Positions 55,233-63,265 of a stretch of 64,000 bases of DNA are shown here, one piece after another. The stretch's first letter is position 1, and each line of letters begins with the position of its first letter. The DNA is from an uncultured Bacteroides sp. (GTDB taxonomy: Bacteria > Bacteroidota > Bacteroidia > Bacteroidales > Bacteroidaceae). The stretch is taken from the NCBI GenBank assembly GCA_900766195.1, contig CAAFUN010000003.1:1-64000 (forward strand), given 5' to 3'. The translations under genes and the position numbers were made by a program. The notes under the pieces are model-generated. The model did not search any database. It had not been told where the DNA came from and saw nothing but the letters and a program-made list of their open reading frames with translations.

Positions 55233-55934
55233 ATGGAAAACACACTGAAAACTTGGATGAATTCTTTCATTCATCTGCTCTTCCCACCTTGTTGTGTGGC
55301 TTGCAGCTCTCCGCTTGTTGAAGAGGAAGAAATGCTATGTACCCGTTGTAACATGGATATGCCCCGTACAAACTATCATCTGTGCGAAGATAATCCTGTG
55401 GAGCGCATGTTTTGGGGTAAATTTCCGCTCGAACGAGCCACTTCGTATTTTTTCTATCGTAAAGGAAGTGATTTCAGGCGAATACTTCATGAATTGAAAT
55501 ACGGAGGCAAGAAACAGTTGGGTACAACAATGGGACGCTTTATTGCTGCCGAACTCTCACAAAGCTCTTTTTTCAAAGATATGGATCTCATCGTACCCGT
55601 ACCTTTACATCCACTCAAACAAAAAGCTCGCGGATACAATCAAACGGAATATATTGCTCGGGGAATATCGGCTATCTCAAAGATACCCATGGAGACTAGC
55701 TCATTAATTCGCAATAAATATACTGAGACACAAACCAAAAAATCCATCTACGAACGCTCCGAGAATGTCAGCGGTGTTTTCAGCATACTACACCCGGAAA
55801 TTTTTGAAGGTAAACACATCCTGATTGTTGACGACGTCCTCACTACCGGAGCAACAACTACAGCTTGTGCAGATGCTTTCAGTGGGATAAGGAATGTACG
55901 AATCAGTATCCTTACTTTGGCTGTTGCGGAATAA
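55233..55934 (+). CDS. ComF-family phosphoribosyltransferase-like protein
   Basis: The 233-residue protein has an N-terminal double zinc-finger-like region (CCVACSSPL...CTRCN) followed by a type I phosphoribosyltransferase fold. The PRPP loop is ILIVDDVLTTGATTTAC. Also present are the ComF-typical YGGKKQLGTTMG, PVPLHPLKQKARGYNQTE and TETQTKKSIYERSENVSGVF segments. ComF proteins take part in DNA uptake in competent bacteria and are conserved in many non-competent ones with unclear function. Last gene of the four-gene operon; it converges on the kelch gene. Confidence 0.92.
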   Translation: MENTLKTWMNSFIHLLFPPCCVACSSPLVEEEEMLCTRCNMDMPRTNYHLCEDNPVERMFWGKFPLERATSYFFYRKGSDFRRILHELKYGGKKQLGTTMGRFIAAELSQSSFFKDMDLIVPVPLHPLKQKARGYNQTEYIARGISAISKIPMETSSLIRNKYTETQTKKSIYERSENVSGVFSILHPEIFEGKHILIVDDVLTTGATTTACADAFSGIRNVRISILTLAVAE

Positions 55935-56013
55935 CAGACAAGCAATATGAAGATTTGAAATCAACTGATTTGAAATTGATTGAATTCATCGCTCTTTACC
56001 TATATGTTTAATT

Positions 56014-57276
56014 TTAGTTTGTATTTATCTGTTTTATATCTATGCTATATACCCCACTAGTGGGAGATATATAGATACCGTTACGGCTACATCCGCCCAC
56101 CACATAAAGTTTATTCTTATAATAGAATAATCCGGCGCTTTCCATCCCTATATTAACAGGAAAGGATCTTAGAGAATTATCGTTTACATCATACACTTGC
56201 AACATGTTTTTTTCATAAATGTAAACCAAGTGCCCATTGATAGCCAATCCAGGATAAGACACTCCTTCTTTCAATTCACCCAAGTGTTTCCACTCACCAG
56301 TACTTAAATCATAACTCACAATGTCCCATAAAGGTGCCACACGACGACCACCGAAAAAATAGACAGTATGCCCCAACACAATACCATTCATTTGTCTCCG
56401 GTATTCTTCGGGTATAACGCCAATCTCATACCACACTCCTTTTTTCAAATCCAATACATGAATCTTGTCCGAGTAAACCCTCTCTTTAACCGCTCCACCA
56501 ATCACATAAAGGTATTCGCCATAAATGAAAGAGGTGAAGTTGACAGCCTGATGAGGGTTGACCGAATCGACATACATCGTATCTTTCGCCAAATCATAGA
56601 TCTCCATGTGCTCATCCGTATAGTCAAATACGCGATTGGTGGAATAACGCACACCTCCAAGAATAAAAATCTTATCCTTATAAAGATGGGCAGCATGACA
56701 GGAACGGGGAATAACTTGTTGTTTCTTCTTTGTCCACTCATCATGAGCAATGTCATATATATACATCGCTTTTGATCGAAATTCCAAAGCCTCGGTACCT
56801 TCCCCTCCTTTAGCTAATCTCACCCATGTTTCATCACCTGCCACAACATAGATCTTCCCATCATACAAGAAACCGCTGAAAGAATAAAGATTTACTGGTA
56901 GTGAAGCCAAAGGAACACAGGTTAGGAAGTAGTTTTGCTTCTTTCCTAAAACTGCAATTTCTTGCAAACGTTGTGATTTCTCTTCCATGGATACTTGGTA
57001 GCTATTGTCGTTCAACTTTTGCAGCGTGCTTTTGATGCTTTGATAGCCTATATAAGAAAATACAATGGTATCATTCAGGTCCACCTTATTTAGGTGTTTA
57101 ATCTCAAAACAACCATTTTTATCTGTATTGCATAGTACCACACTATCCTTTTGAACATATATGTTCACATTAGACAAAGGTAAACTTGTTTCTCTATCTA
57201 TTACACACCCTCTTGTCTGAGCACTCAAACTGAATATATAAAGGGATAAAATATATGTAATAAAGAAAAATCTCAT
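56014..57276 (-). CDS. Exported kelch-repeat protein with CarboxypepD_reg-like domain
   Basis: The protein has about 420 residues. A signal peptide (MRFFFITYILSLYIFSLSAQ) leads into a carboxypeptidase-regulatory-like beta-sandwich (about 22-95; GCVIDRETSLPLSNVNIYVQ ... YIGYQSIKST). A beta-propeller of about six kelch-type blades fills the rest; repeating patterns are GKIYVVAG, DKIFILGG, EYLYVIGG, HTVYFFGG and NKLYVVGG. It is secreted or periplasmic and probably a binding protein; no catalytic motif is seen. The start chosen is the ATG at 57276. A -7 box TAAATTTG (minus strand, 57334-57341) lies in the upstream extension of the frame, which rules out the longer start. Confidence 0.85.
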   Translation of the reverse strand: MRFFFITYILSLYIFSLSAQTRGCVIDRETSLPLSNVNIYVQKDSVVLCNTDKNGCFEIKHLNKVDLNDTIVFSYIGYQSIKSTLQKLNDNSYQVSMEEKSQRLQEIAVLGKKQNYFLTCVPLASLPVNLYSFSGFLYDGKIYVVAGDETWVRLAKGGEGTEALEFRSKAMYIYDIAHDEWTKKKQQVIPRSCHAAHLYKDKIFILGGVRYSTNRVFDYTDEHMEIYDLAKDTMYVDSVNPHQAVNFTSFIYGEYLYVIGGAVKERVYSDKIHVLDLKKGVWYEIGVIPEEYRRQMNGIVLGHTVYFFGGRRVAPLWDIVSYDLSTGEWKHLGELKEGVSYPGLAINGHLVYIYEKNMLQVYDVNDNSLRSFPVNIGMESAGLFYYKNKLYVVGGCSRNGIYISPTSGVYSIDIKQINTN

Positions 57277-57661
57277 ATTAATAGTTGAAGAATCAATAAA
57301 TACATCTACAATTATAAACATACTTGCTCGTGACAAATTTATATAAAATTCTTGGTTTTCAGTGTTTTAAGTAAAATTATTTAGCTATATGCAGATGAAA
57401 ATTTTCTATCTCAAAGCTTTTCCAAGCACTCATTTGTCTGCGTGCAAACATCAACTTCAATATGAAAAACCATCTGATAAGTATGCAAGATAAGATTCCA
57501 ACTTCACCATGAACGTAAAAGTCAAAGTTCCGTTTTTTTATGACATAAGACTATAATAAAAACAGGCTAATAACATGTATATTTATATACCCAAACAAGA
57601 AAATGATATTTCTTTTTTATACCTTTGAAGCACTATAACAACTGATAAAAGCCAATACATA
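57277..57661. other. Divergent intergenic region between the kelch gene and the Cys-rich gene
   Basis: This 385-bp stretch contains the kelch promoter and the -7 box TACCTTTG (57620-57627) of the Cys-rich gene. A 35-codon frame beginning at the ATG near 57390 (MQMKIFYLKAF...) has no recognisable content. Nothing else seen. Confidence 0.4.
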
Positions 57662-58099
57662 ATGTTGGAAGAAGAAGTAGAACTTTCAGAAGTTCCGTTT
57701 GATTATCCACTATGCCTCAACCGGCAATGTCCAAAAGCCTCCACTTGCCTGAGACAACTAGTGGAACAGCGTTTGGGAGACGATATGGAATATTGGGTCA
57801 TTGTAAGTCCCAAACGAACAGTCACTGCGAAAGACAACTGCCCGTATTACCGTTGCTGCACGAAAGTGAGGTATGCCAAAGGGTTGAAAAATATTTTAAG
57901 CAACCTTACTCGTAAACAAATGAGCGCTGTGGTTGCAGACCTGACAGTGCGTTTTAGCCGCCGAACTTATTATCGGATCCGAACCGGAGAACGCCGCCTC
58001 TCTCCTAGTGAGCAAGAAGAAATATTGGATATACTCAAGTCGTGCGGCGTTACTGCAATAGATGATTTTGACGCTTACTACGAAGATTTTCTGTGGTAG
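57662..58099 (+). CDS. Cys-rich small protein with possible HTH (resembles the DUF6078 family)
   Basis: The 145-residue cytosolic protein has no signal peptide. The N-terminal half has six cysteines in two groups (Cys18, Cys23, Cys29 and Cys60, Cys65, Cys66), which could hold zinc or an iron-sulfur cluster. The C-terminal half (about 80-140; LTRKQMSAVVADL, SRRTYYRIRTGERRLSPSEQEEILDIL) looks like a helix-turn-helix with a recognition helix. It resembles a Bacteroides-restricted family of unknown function that I believe is DUF6078. Twelve bp after its stop codon begins a run of four 22-bp palindromes, possible binding sites for this very protein. No function is established. Confidence 0.7.
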   Translation: MLEEEVELSEVPFDYPLCLNRQCPKASTCLRQLVEQRLGDDMEYWVIVSPKRTVTAKDNCPYYRCCTKVRYAKGLKNILSNLTRKQMSAVVADLTVRFSRRTYYRIRTGERRLSPSEQEEILDILKSCGVTAIDDFDAYYEDFLW

Positions 58100-58110
58100 C
58101 AAGAATTATT

Positions 58111-58198
58111 TTGTGCCACTACGATGGCACAGTTGTGCCAATGCGGTGGCAAAGTTGTGCCAGTGCGATGGCACAGTTGTGCCAACACGGTGGCACAA
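58111..58198. repeat. Four tandem 22-bp palindromic repeats (TGTGCCA-N6-TGGCACA)
   Basis: Units begin at 58111, 58133, 58155 and 58177 with no spacer. Each is TTGTGCCA, six variable bases, then TGGCACAG or a near variant. The arms TGTGCCA and TGGCACA are exact reverse complements in units 1, 3 and 4; unit 2 has one mismatch. The junctions TGGCACA-GT-TGTGCCA are themselves palindromes. The period of 22 is not a multiple of three, so the array is not a coding repeat. There are no long unique spacers, so it is not CRISPR. Confidence 0.9.
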
Positions 58199-58349
58199 AC
58201 ATGAACTTGCATATGGCGGCTAGCTGCGCTACTACGGGTGTTCAAAAAGACTGTACTTCCTTGAAAGCAGTTGGCTAGTTTTTTTCTTATATATATAATA
58301 CGTTGACTGCGTTGTTTATAACTTTGATATCAGGTTGACTGCTTTTGTA

Positions 58350-58838
58350 TCATTTCAGCAATTCATCAAGAAAAGTGTAGAACTCGGCATCCTCTCCCGT
58401 AACGATCTTAATGATTCTACCTTTGGGGTCAATGATAAATTTAGAAGGATATCCTTTCACTGCATATCTGACAGATAGATCTTCGGGCACTCCGCTATTG
58501 CGTACCTGTATCCACGGAAGCTGGTGCTCTGCAACCGCTTTCCTCCAAACCTGCTCCATATCATTGCTATCAATACCCACAAACTCTACTTTATCTTTGT
58601 GCCGGTCATAAGATTTTTTCATATCGGGGAAACCTTTGATGCACCATCCGCACCAACTGCCCCAAAAATCGAGTACCACGTACTTGCCACGCATAGCCGA
58701 AAGAGTGAAACGCTTTCCCTTTATATCAGTAAGCGTAAAATCAGGCGCCATACTCCCCGGTTGAACAGTCTGTAAGTTCTTATCTAATTCTTTTTGAACT
58801 TCTTCATCTGAAACAAAAGCACCATAATATTCCGCCAT
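58350..58838 (-). CDS. TlpA/thioredoxin-like domain: 3' part of a broken thiol-disulfide oxidoreductase gene
   Basis: This open frame of 162 codons holds a complete TlpA-like thioredoxin fold (about 28-162). It has APDFTLTDIKGKRF, the redox motif WCGWC in FWGSWCGWCIKGFPDM and the cis-Pro region VKGYPSKFIIDP. It has no signal peptide and its first residues (AEYYGAFVSDEEVQKELDKN) read as the middle of a longer protein. In the same frame, upstream of its first ATG, the DNA continues to read as protein (GFITCIRPEDRARAVAFLSEPIRKGR) up to the stop of the neighbouring 5' frame. It therefore belongs with the DUF4369-like piece at 58907-59497, and as it stands the product would stay in the cytosol. 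Confidence 0.75.
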   Translation of the reverse strand: MAEYYGAFVSDEEVQKELDKNLQTVQPGSMAPDFTLTDIKGKRFTLSAMRGKYVVLDFWGSWCGWCIKGFPDMKKSYDRHKDKVEFVGIDSNDMEQVWRKAVAEHQLPWIQVRNSGVPEDLSVRYAVKGYPSKFIIDPKGRIIKIVTGEDAEFYTFLDELLK

Positions 58839-58906
58839 ACGTCCTTTTCTAATGGGTTCGGAAAGAAAGGCGACTGCCCTCGCCCTGTCTTCGGGACGAA
58901 TACAGG

Positions 58907-59497
58907 TTATAAAACCGCCGAGGACTCCTCATTAGGATGTTCTCGAATATACACCATAGCAGAATCGGACATTTCATTCATGATGAGTCTCCGTTTCTGC
59001 TCGTACAGATCCGCAACAGAATCTGTTTCAGCCTCGCTCATCACCAGTGCTGCCTCCCTCTCACGCATAAGAGTCTTAAGCCGCATATCAAATGTAGTGA
59101 TAATATCTTTTATAGCATTATAAGATTTGTAGAATGCGCTTCCACTTATGCTATAACTATTTGGCGTTCCAACAATTACAGCTTGTTCGCCAGGTACAAC
59201 AACCAAAGAGATAGAAAGTCCTCCTTCCTTACCCCTTGGTTTACGTGCCGATGCTTCCTCTATTACAATTGTTGTAGGCGACGGGAATGGAAGGTCAAAA
59301 CCAAATACACCGTCTTTCATAACAATGGTATCTATCGGTTCGGCATATCCCGCACGAGAATTTACATATACAAGAATAAGTGAGTCTGAGTTCATTTCGC
59401 TAAGTTTTCCGCTCACTTGATACTGAGGCTCTTGGGCATAAGAAGATACATTACCTATCAATGCAAAAATGAGCAATAACAAATAGTTGTTTTTCAT
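58907..59497 (-). CDS. DUF4369-like domain: 5' part of a broken thiol-disulfide oxidoreductase gene
   Basis: This 196-codon frame has a signal peptide (MKNNYLLLLIFALIGNVSSYAQ), a DUF4369-type beta-sandwich (about 25-120; YQVSGKLSEMNSDSLILVYVN) and a helical linker (about 125-190). It stops at REHPNEESSAVL, where intact relatives continue into a TlpA thioredoxin domain. Intact proteins of this type have roughly 350-380 residues and sit in the periplasm. Shifting the frame by -1 near 58910 joins this piece to the thioredoxin piece at 58350-58838. A small deletion between short direct repeats is a likely cause; a sequencing error is also possible. Confidence 0.75.
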   Translation of the reverse strand: MKNNYLLLLIFALIGNVSSYAQEPQYQVSGKLSEMNSDSLILVYVNSRAGYAEPIDTIVMKDGVFGFDLPFPSPTTIVIEEASARKPRGKEGGLSISLVVVPGEQAVIVGTPNSYSISGSAFYKSYNAIKDIITTFDMRLKTLMREREAALVMSEAETDSVADLYEQKRRLIMNEMSDSAMVYIREHPNEESSAVL

Positions 59498-59906
59498 AAG
59501 GTTTGACTATAAGTTTAAGTATTTCATAAAGGTTATCCCTTCATATTGTAAAGTTACGCACTTATTCTAAAACAATCAACTGATACTCATGGCATGTTGC
59601 TTTTTTATCATTACAAACAACATATATCGCTAATAATAAACGTGTTATAAAATACAAAATATTGCTTTTTATAGTAGTCGTCAAGCTATTATATCTTAGT
59701 ATTTCATATCCATGTAAATTCTGTTATGATTGTCTTCTGTAAAAAGCAAGTGGCTTATCTAAAGAAGTTACTATAGAAGTAATAAAAAAATGAAGAACCA
59801 CCCCTCATCTGAGACAGCTCTTCATTCCTAATAACTATTATTCAGCTAGTTGATAGTTTTATCACATGCCTTGCAATAAGCAAGTCAATCATATTAGTTT
59901 AAATAT
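59498..59906. other. Intergenic region, 409 bp
   Basis: AT-rich, with no convincing gene. It contains the terminator of the small repeat protein gene near 59784-59826. A weak -7-like TAACTTTA for the broken DUF4369 gene lies on the minus strand near 59549-59556. Confidence 0.4.
59784..59826 (-). terminator. Terminator of the small repeat protein gene
   Basis: On the minus strand AATGAAGA pairs with TCTTCATT across a 22-nt loop and is followed by TTTTTTTATT. Confidence 0.55.
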
Positions 59907-60266
59907 CTAGTCATGCAAGTGATTAATCAGTTTTAAAAGTTCACCTTTCCACTTACGCTTATCCCAACCAATATAGCTTATATAGTCATCAGTATAAGAT
60001 TTAGATTTGTCTCCTTCTGGAGAATGCACAAAATTTGTTCCTTCAAACTCCAGTCTCCATTTTTCGCCTGCATCTGAAATATAGTCTAAAAAGCTATCGA
60101 CATGCCCTTTATCTTTTTTCCCATTGGGATAATGATAAAATTTGCCATCTTTAAACTCTGCGGTCCAAAGGTTTCCGTCCCATGTACGATAATCAAGATA
60201 ATTTGATGCTGTTTTAATTTCTTTTGGATTTTCCAGCGATGTAAATACAAACCATGTACTTTTCAT
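59907..60266 (-). CDS. Small cytosolic protein with three internal repeats, function unknown
   Basis: The 119-residue protein has no signal peptide. After a short N-terminal segment (MKSTWFVFTSLENPKE) there are about two and a half copies of a repeat of about 36 residues with the pattern YLDYxxWDGxxWxxEFxxGxFxHxPxGxKxK: copy 1 at about 22-56, copy 2 at about 59-93 and a partial copy at about 95-112. The spacing of aromatic residues (W, Y, F) suggests small beta-sheet modules, possibly ligand-binding. I do not recognise the family. It stands alone between the broken oxidoreductase gene and the AraC regulator and has its own terminator. Confidence 0.65.
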   Translation of the reverse strand: MKSTWFVFTSLENPKEIKTASNYLDYRTWDGNLWTAEFKDGKFYHYPNGKKDKGHVDSFLDYISDAGEKWRLEFEGTNFVHSPEGDKSKSYTDDYISYIGWDKRKWKGELLKLINHLHD

Positions 60267-60743
60267 AATTGCTTTTTTACTGTTTTACATTCTATATTTC
60301 TTAAGCCCGCTTGTTTCTGTTCCTCCTTTCCGTAGAAACAACTCTATTTAATTTCCCTACTCTTTTTTCTGGCTTTTCGGATCCGCCTTTCGATATTACG
60401 TAGAAACTTTTATGTTTTGTTTTATTACTTAACAGCTTATTACCTGGAAGTGTGTACATCTCCGGAATACTATTGATACGCTAATGCTGATAAAATTTAG
60501 TTTTTCTAATTCCTTCTTATTTTTATTTATATGAGTGTAACACTATATCTTCTTGTTATTGAAACAGCCCGAAGATATTCTGTATCAGAATGAGAATAGC
60601 GAGATGATATATTAAAAACGCGTAGTAAAGTTAAACTATAATTTCAAAAAGGAATCAGACAAAAGCGAATGTCATAACTCTTTTACCTAATTCCGGATAC
60701 ATTTTACTATAAATCACTAAATGCCAAACAAATAACGCGCTTG
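60267..60743. other. Intergenic region, 477 bp
   Basis: No gene, RNA or clear promoter was found. A CGTAGAAAC sequence occurs twice (near 60342 and 60400). The region is AT-rich and may hold the promoter of the small repeat protein gene. Confidence 0.4.
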
Positions 60744-62543
60744 TCAGTCCTTAAATCCTGACATATTTTTCCCTGTTTTCTTAAATTGGGAAGGAGAAAT
60801 ACCAGTCAATTTGCGGAATGATTCATAGAAAGAACTACGATTGCTGAAGCCTACCTGTATACCTATATAATCTACAGACAAAAACTTATTACCTGAATCA
60901 GATAAAAGACGGATAGCTTCTTTCACCCGGTGTTCGTTAATATAGGTGTTGAAATTCTTACCTGTAGCACTATTGATTGCTTTAGAGAGGTATTTGCGGT
61001 TGATACCTAAATGTTCTGCTAACATTTCAAGGTTAAGACCCGGTGAAGTATATTGTTTTTGCCCTACGACAAAAGAGAATATACGTGACATAATAGCAAG
61101 GTCTTCTTTGGATACATTCTCCAAGGGATTGTCTGCACCAAAGGGAGTAAGTATTTCTTTATTTTTCTTTCCATTTTGAATATTAGCTGTATTAAGCACA
61201 AATGCACTCTCAATGCCTTCTATTGAATTTGCCCACGCCTGATTTTTTCGAACTAACGTCTTGTAGGCTGCCTGTGTACGACGGTAAAGTACTACAATAA
61301 CAGATAGTGCTGCTACAGATAAGACAAATGCAATGGATATAACAAATATAGCCTTACGTTGTGTTATAGCCTCTGCTTTCCTTGTTCTTATTTCGTTTTC
61401 TGCAATATTTTGTTTTGCCTGAACGATATACTGAGAGCTACATTTCTTATCTTCTTTTTTATAAATACTGATTAAAGAATCATTATATTCCTGCACCTTG
61501 TTTATATCTCCTTGCATAGCACTGTATTTTGCCAAAATAGTATATGCCTGCTTTAGACGCTTATTTTTATTATATTCATCTTTTTGTGCATAGTAAAGGA
61601 CACTGTCGGCCAATGTGGCTATTTTGGAAGACTCATTCATCCCGAAATAAGAAAAGCACTGACAGGCATACATTCCGGCAAGATGTCCGTAGTCGGTTCC
61701 TCGCTTTAAAAACGGTAGTACTTCAAGATCTAACACTAAAGATTTCTCATATTCTGCCTTCAACATGGCGTTACAAGCTAAATGCGACAGAGCTATAGCA
61801 TTGTATACAGGGCGATTAAGCACAATATCTTTACTTCTCAGCGTAGATTGAAAGTAATAGTCGGAAGTGCTCAGCTGGTTTATATTAGCGTAACAGATAC
61901 CGATAATTTTGCGAGCATCAAGATTGGCGCAATCAATAAAAGAGCGTGGTGGTTTATCCGTAATAGCATGTTTAAGTAATTCTATACTTTTATCAAAGTC
62001 ATTGAAAAGGTAATAAGCCTCACCCAATTTAAAATAAGCTATTCTCTTATCAGGATATTCCTTCTCCGAAACCGCAGTTAGTTTTCTTTCGAGCAGAATA
62101 GCCATCTCAAAGGCTTTTGTATAAATGGGTGTCTTTGACCAAAAGGCAACCTTAAATGCCTGTAAAAGCGATCCAAGTTCTATCCTAACATCTCCCTTTT
62201 TTGTAGCACGTAAGAAAAGGGAATAGAATTTGTTAATTTTAAAGATTGTTTGATCGTATGTTGTATCAGGTAGATTTAGAGTCTCTTTGTAATGGCAGTT
62301 TAGCTCCTTGTTTTCGGAATATGTATTATTAACATACGGTTTATTATTATACTCTTTTAATGCTTTTTGATAGGTAGCGACTTGTTGTGAAGCGAGTGTT
62401 AGGCGATACAATTTCAGCTCCGGATAAGACACTTCTATTGGAGATGCAGCAGATATTCCTAGCTGCTGCATGAAAAGAAAAAACAGGAGCAATATCTGTT
62501 TCTGATGATTCTTAAATAGTAATATACGTACTTTATTTTCCAC
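60744..62543 (-). CDS. Membrane-anchored AraC-family regulator with TPR sensor region
   Basis: The protein has 599 residues. An N-terminal signal/anchor (about 14-33) is followed by a helical periplasmic region of tetratricopeptide-like repeats (about 100-370; KLGEAYYLFNDFDKSIELLKHAI is a clear example). A membrane span (about 393-415) and a short linker lead to a C-terminal AraC/XylS double helix-turn-helix (about 490-590; LNLEMLAEHLGINRKYLSKAINSATGKNFNTYINEHRVKEA, then IGIQVGFSNRSSFYESFRKLTGISPSQFKK). It is a one-protein transmembrane regulator without a kinase. Such genes in Bacteroidota often control an adjacent outer-membrane protein. Here the divergent gene at 63644 is one, but a dead insertion sequence now lies between them. 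Confidence 0.87.
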   Translation of the reverse strand: MENKVRILLFKNHQKQILLLFFLFMQQLGISAASPIEVSYPELKLYRLTLASQQVATYQKALKEYNNKPYVNNTYSENKELNCHYKETLNLPDTTYDQTIFKINKFYSLFLRATKKGDVRIELGSLLQAFKVAFWSKTPIYTKAFEMAILLERKLTAVSEKEYPDKRIAYFKLGEAYYLFNDFDKSIELLKHAITDKPPRSFIDCANLDARKIIGICYANINQLSTSDYYFQSTLRSKDIVLNRPVYNAIALSHLACNAMLKAEYEKSLVLDLEVLPFLKRGTDYGHLAGMYACQCFSYFGMNESSKIATLADSVLYYAQKDEYNKNKRLKQAYTILAKYSAMQGDINKVQEYNDSLISIYKKEDKKCSSQYIVQAKQNIAENEIRTRKAEAITQRKAIFVISIAFVLSVAALSVIVVLYRRTQAAYKTLVRKNQAWANSIEGIESAFVLNTANIQNGKKNKEILTPFGADNPLENVSKEDLAIMSRIFSFVVGQKQYTSPGLNLEMLAEHLGINRKYLSKAINSATGKNFNTYINEHRVKEAIRLLSDSGNKFLSVDYIGIQVGFSNRSSFYESFRKLTGISPSQFKKTGKNMSGFKD

Positions 62544-62570
62544 AAAAGATTGTTTATCTGTATTTTACAA

Positions 62571-62578
62571 CAAAAATA
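62571..62578 (-). promoter_or_regulatory. -7 box of the membrane AraC regulator
   Basis: TATTTTTG on the minus strand, about 28 bp before the start codon. The place for the -33 box (about 62598-62601) coincides with the left end of the insertion-sequence remnant. Confidence 0.5.
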
Positions 62579-62597
62579 GCACTTTTCAGAAAACATT

Positions 62598-63265
62598 TAG
62601 AGCCTGCTTAAATTTTGTAGCTTAAAATAATTATATATGGTACGGATTTAGAAAAACACAGTGGCAAGTTATCAAGAAGATATTAAACTTACAAGAAAGA
62701 AATCAAAAAATATGATTTGCGCGAGATATGGAATGCGATCTTCTAATTCTGCTCCTTGGGAGCTGGTTTACTATTATTATCGCAAATGGTGCTCTTCAGA
62801 TAAATTTGATTTGTGATTGAATAACTTATGAGAAAAAGTGCGTACCAAAATGGGACAAAAAGCAGAAGTTAGTCTGGGTATTATGGATAGTAAAAGTGTA
62901 CGTTGGGGTAATAATCGTTCTATCAACGGCATTGATGGGAATAAAAAAGTAAAAGGAATTAAACGTCATGTAGTAGTTAATAAGAATGGTTCCTACTGGC
63001 GGTAATGGCAACAATTGCCTGCGTACACGATAGTAAAGCGGCCTACCTATTAGTAAGATACCTTAGAAAGGTTTGTTTCAATATCAAAGTCATATTAGCC
63101 GACGCTGGTTATCATGGGGAGCTAGAGGACAAGATTAAAATGGCTTTGGGATATATCCTATAGAAGACTCTGTCGAAATGATGAATTGACATTCGATTCG
63201 GCAGAGGAAATGGTAAAACTGGCAGCCATTAGGATGCTATTAAATAAAAATTTAAACCGGCTCTA
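62598..63265 (+). mobile_element. Decayed IS5-family insertion sequence
   Basis: Terminal inverted repeats are AGAGCCTGCTTAAATTT (62599-62615) and AAATTTAAACCGGCTCT (63248-63264), 15 of 17 matching. One more T/A pair outside gives an ATT duplication (62595-62597 and 63266-63268), or TA if the element is one base shorter at each end. Inside, pieces of an IS5-type transposase are readable in several frames: QWQVIKKILNLQERNQK; PWELVYYYYRKWCSSDKF; MGQKAEVSLGIMDSKSVRWG (first catalytic Asp, ATG at 62850); VILADAGYHGELEDKI (second Asp); and LTFDSAEEMVKLAAIRMLL at the end. Stops interrupt it, and two internal blocks are missing, including the one with the catalytic Glu. It is therefore dead and cannot move on its own. 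Confidence 0.85.

Larger units (their letters stand above)
58350..59497 (-). pseudogene. Frameshifted DUF4369-TlpA thiol-disulfide oxidoreductase (whole locus)
   Basis: The two pieces together match one exported DUF4369-plus-TlpA protein. The frame changes by -1 around 58908-58912, where GGCGGTTTTATAA reads V-L-stop in the first frame and G-G-F-I in the second. All recognised domains are kept, so the break is probably recent. Confidence 0.65.

Noticed and set aside
58111..58198. CRISPR array
   Set aside because: Units are contiguous with only 6 variable bases inside each palindrome; there are no 25-40 bp unique spacers and no cas genes.
58093..58278. Small frame through the palindrome array
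   Set aside because: The 22-bp period is not a multiple of three, so the repeat reads differently in each copy; no protein-like conservation.
58900..58920. Programmed -1 frameshift joining the DUF4369 and TlpA frames
   Set aside because: The site lacks a proper X-XXY-YYZ slippery heptamer in the right frame and no strong downstream structure was seen; a mutation is simpler. Left as a test in the findings.
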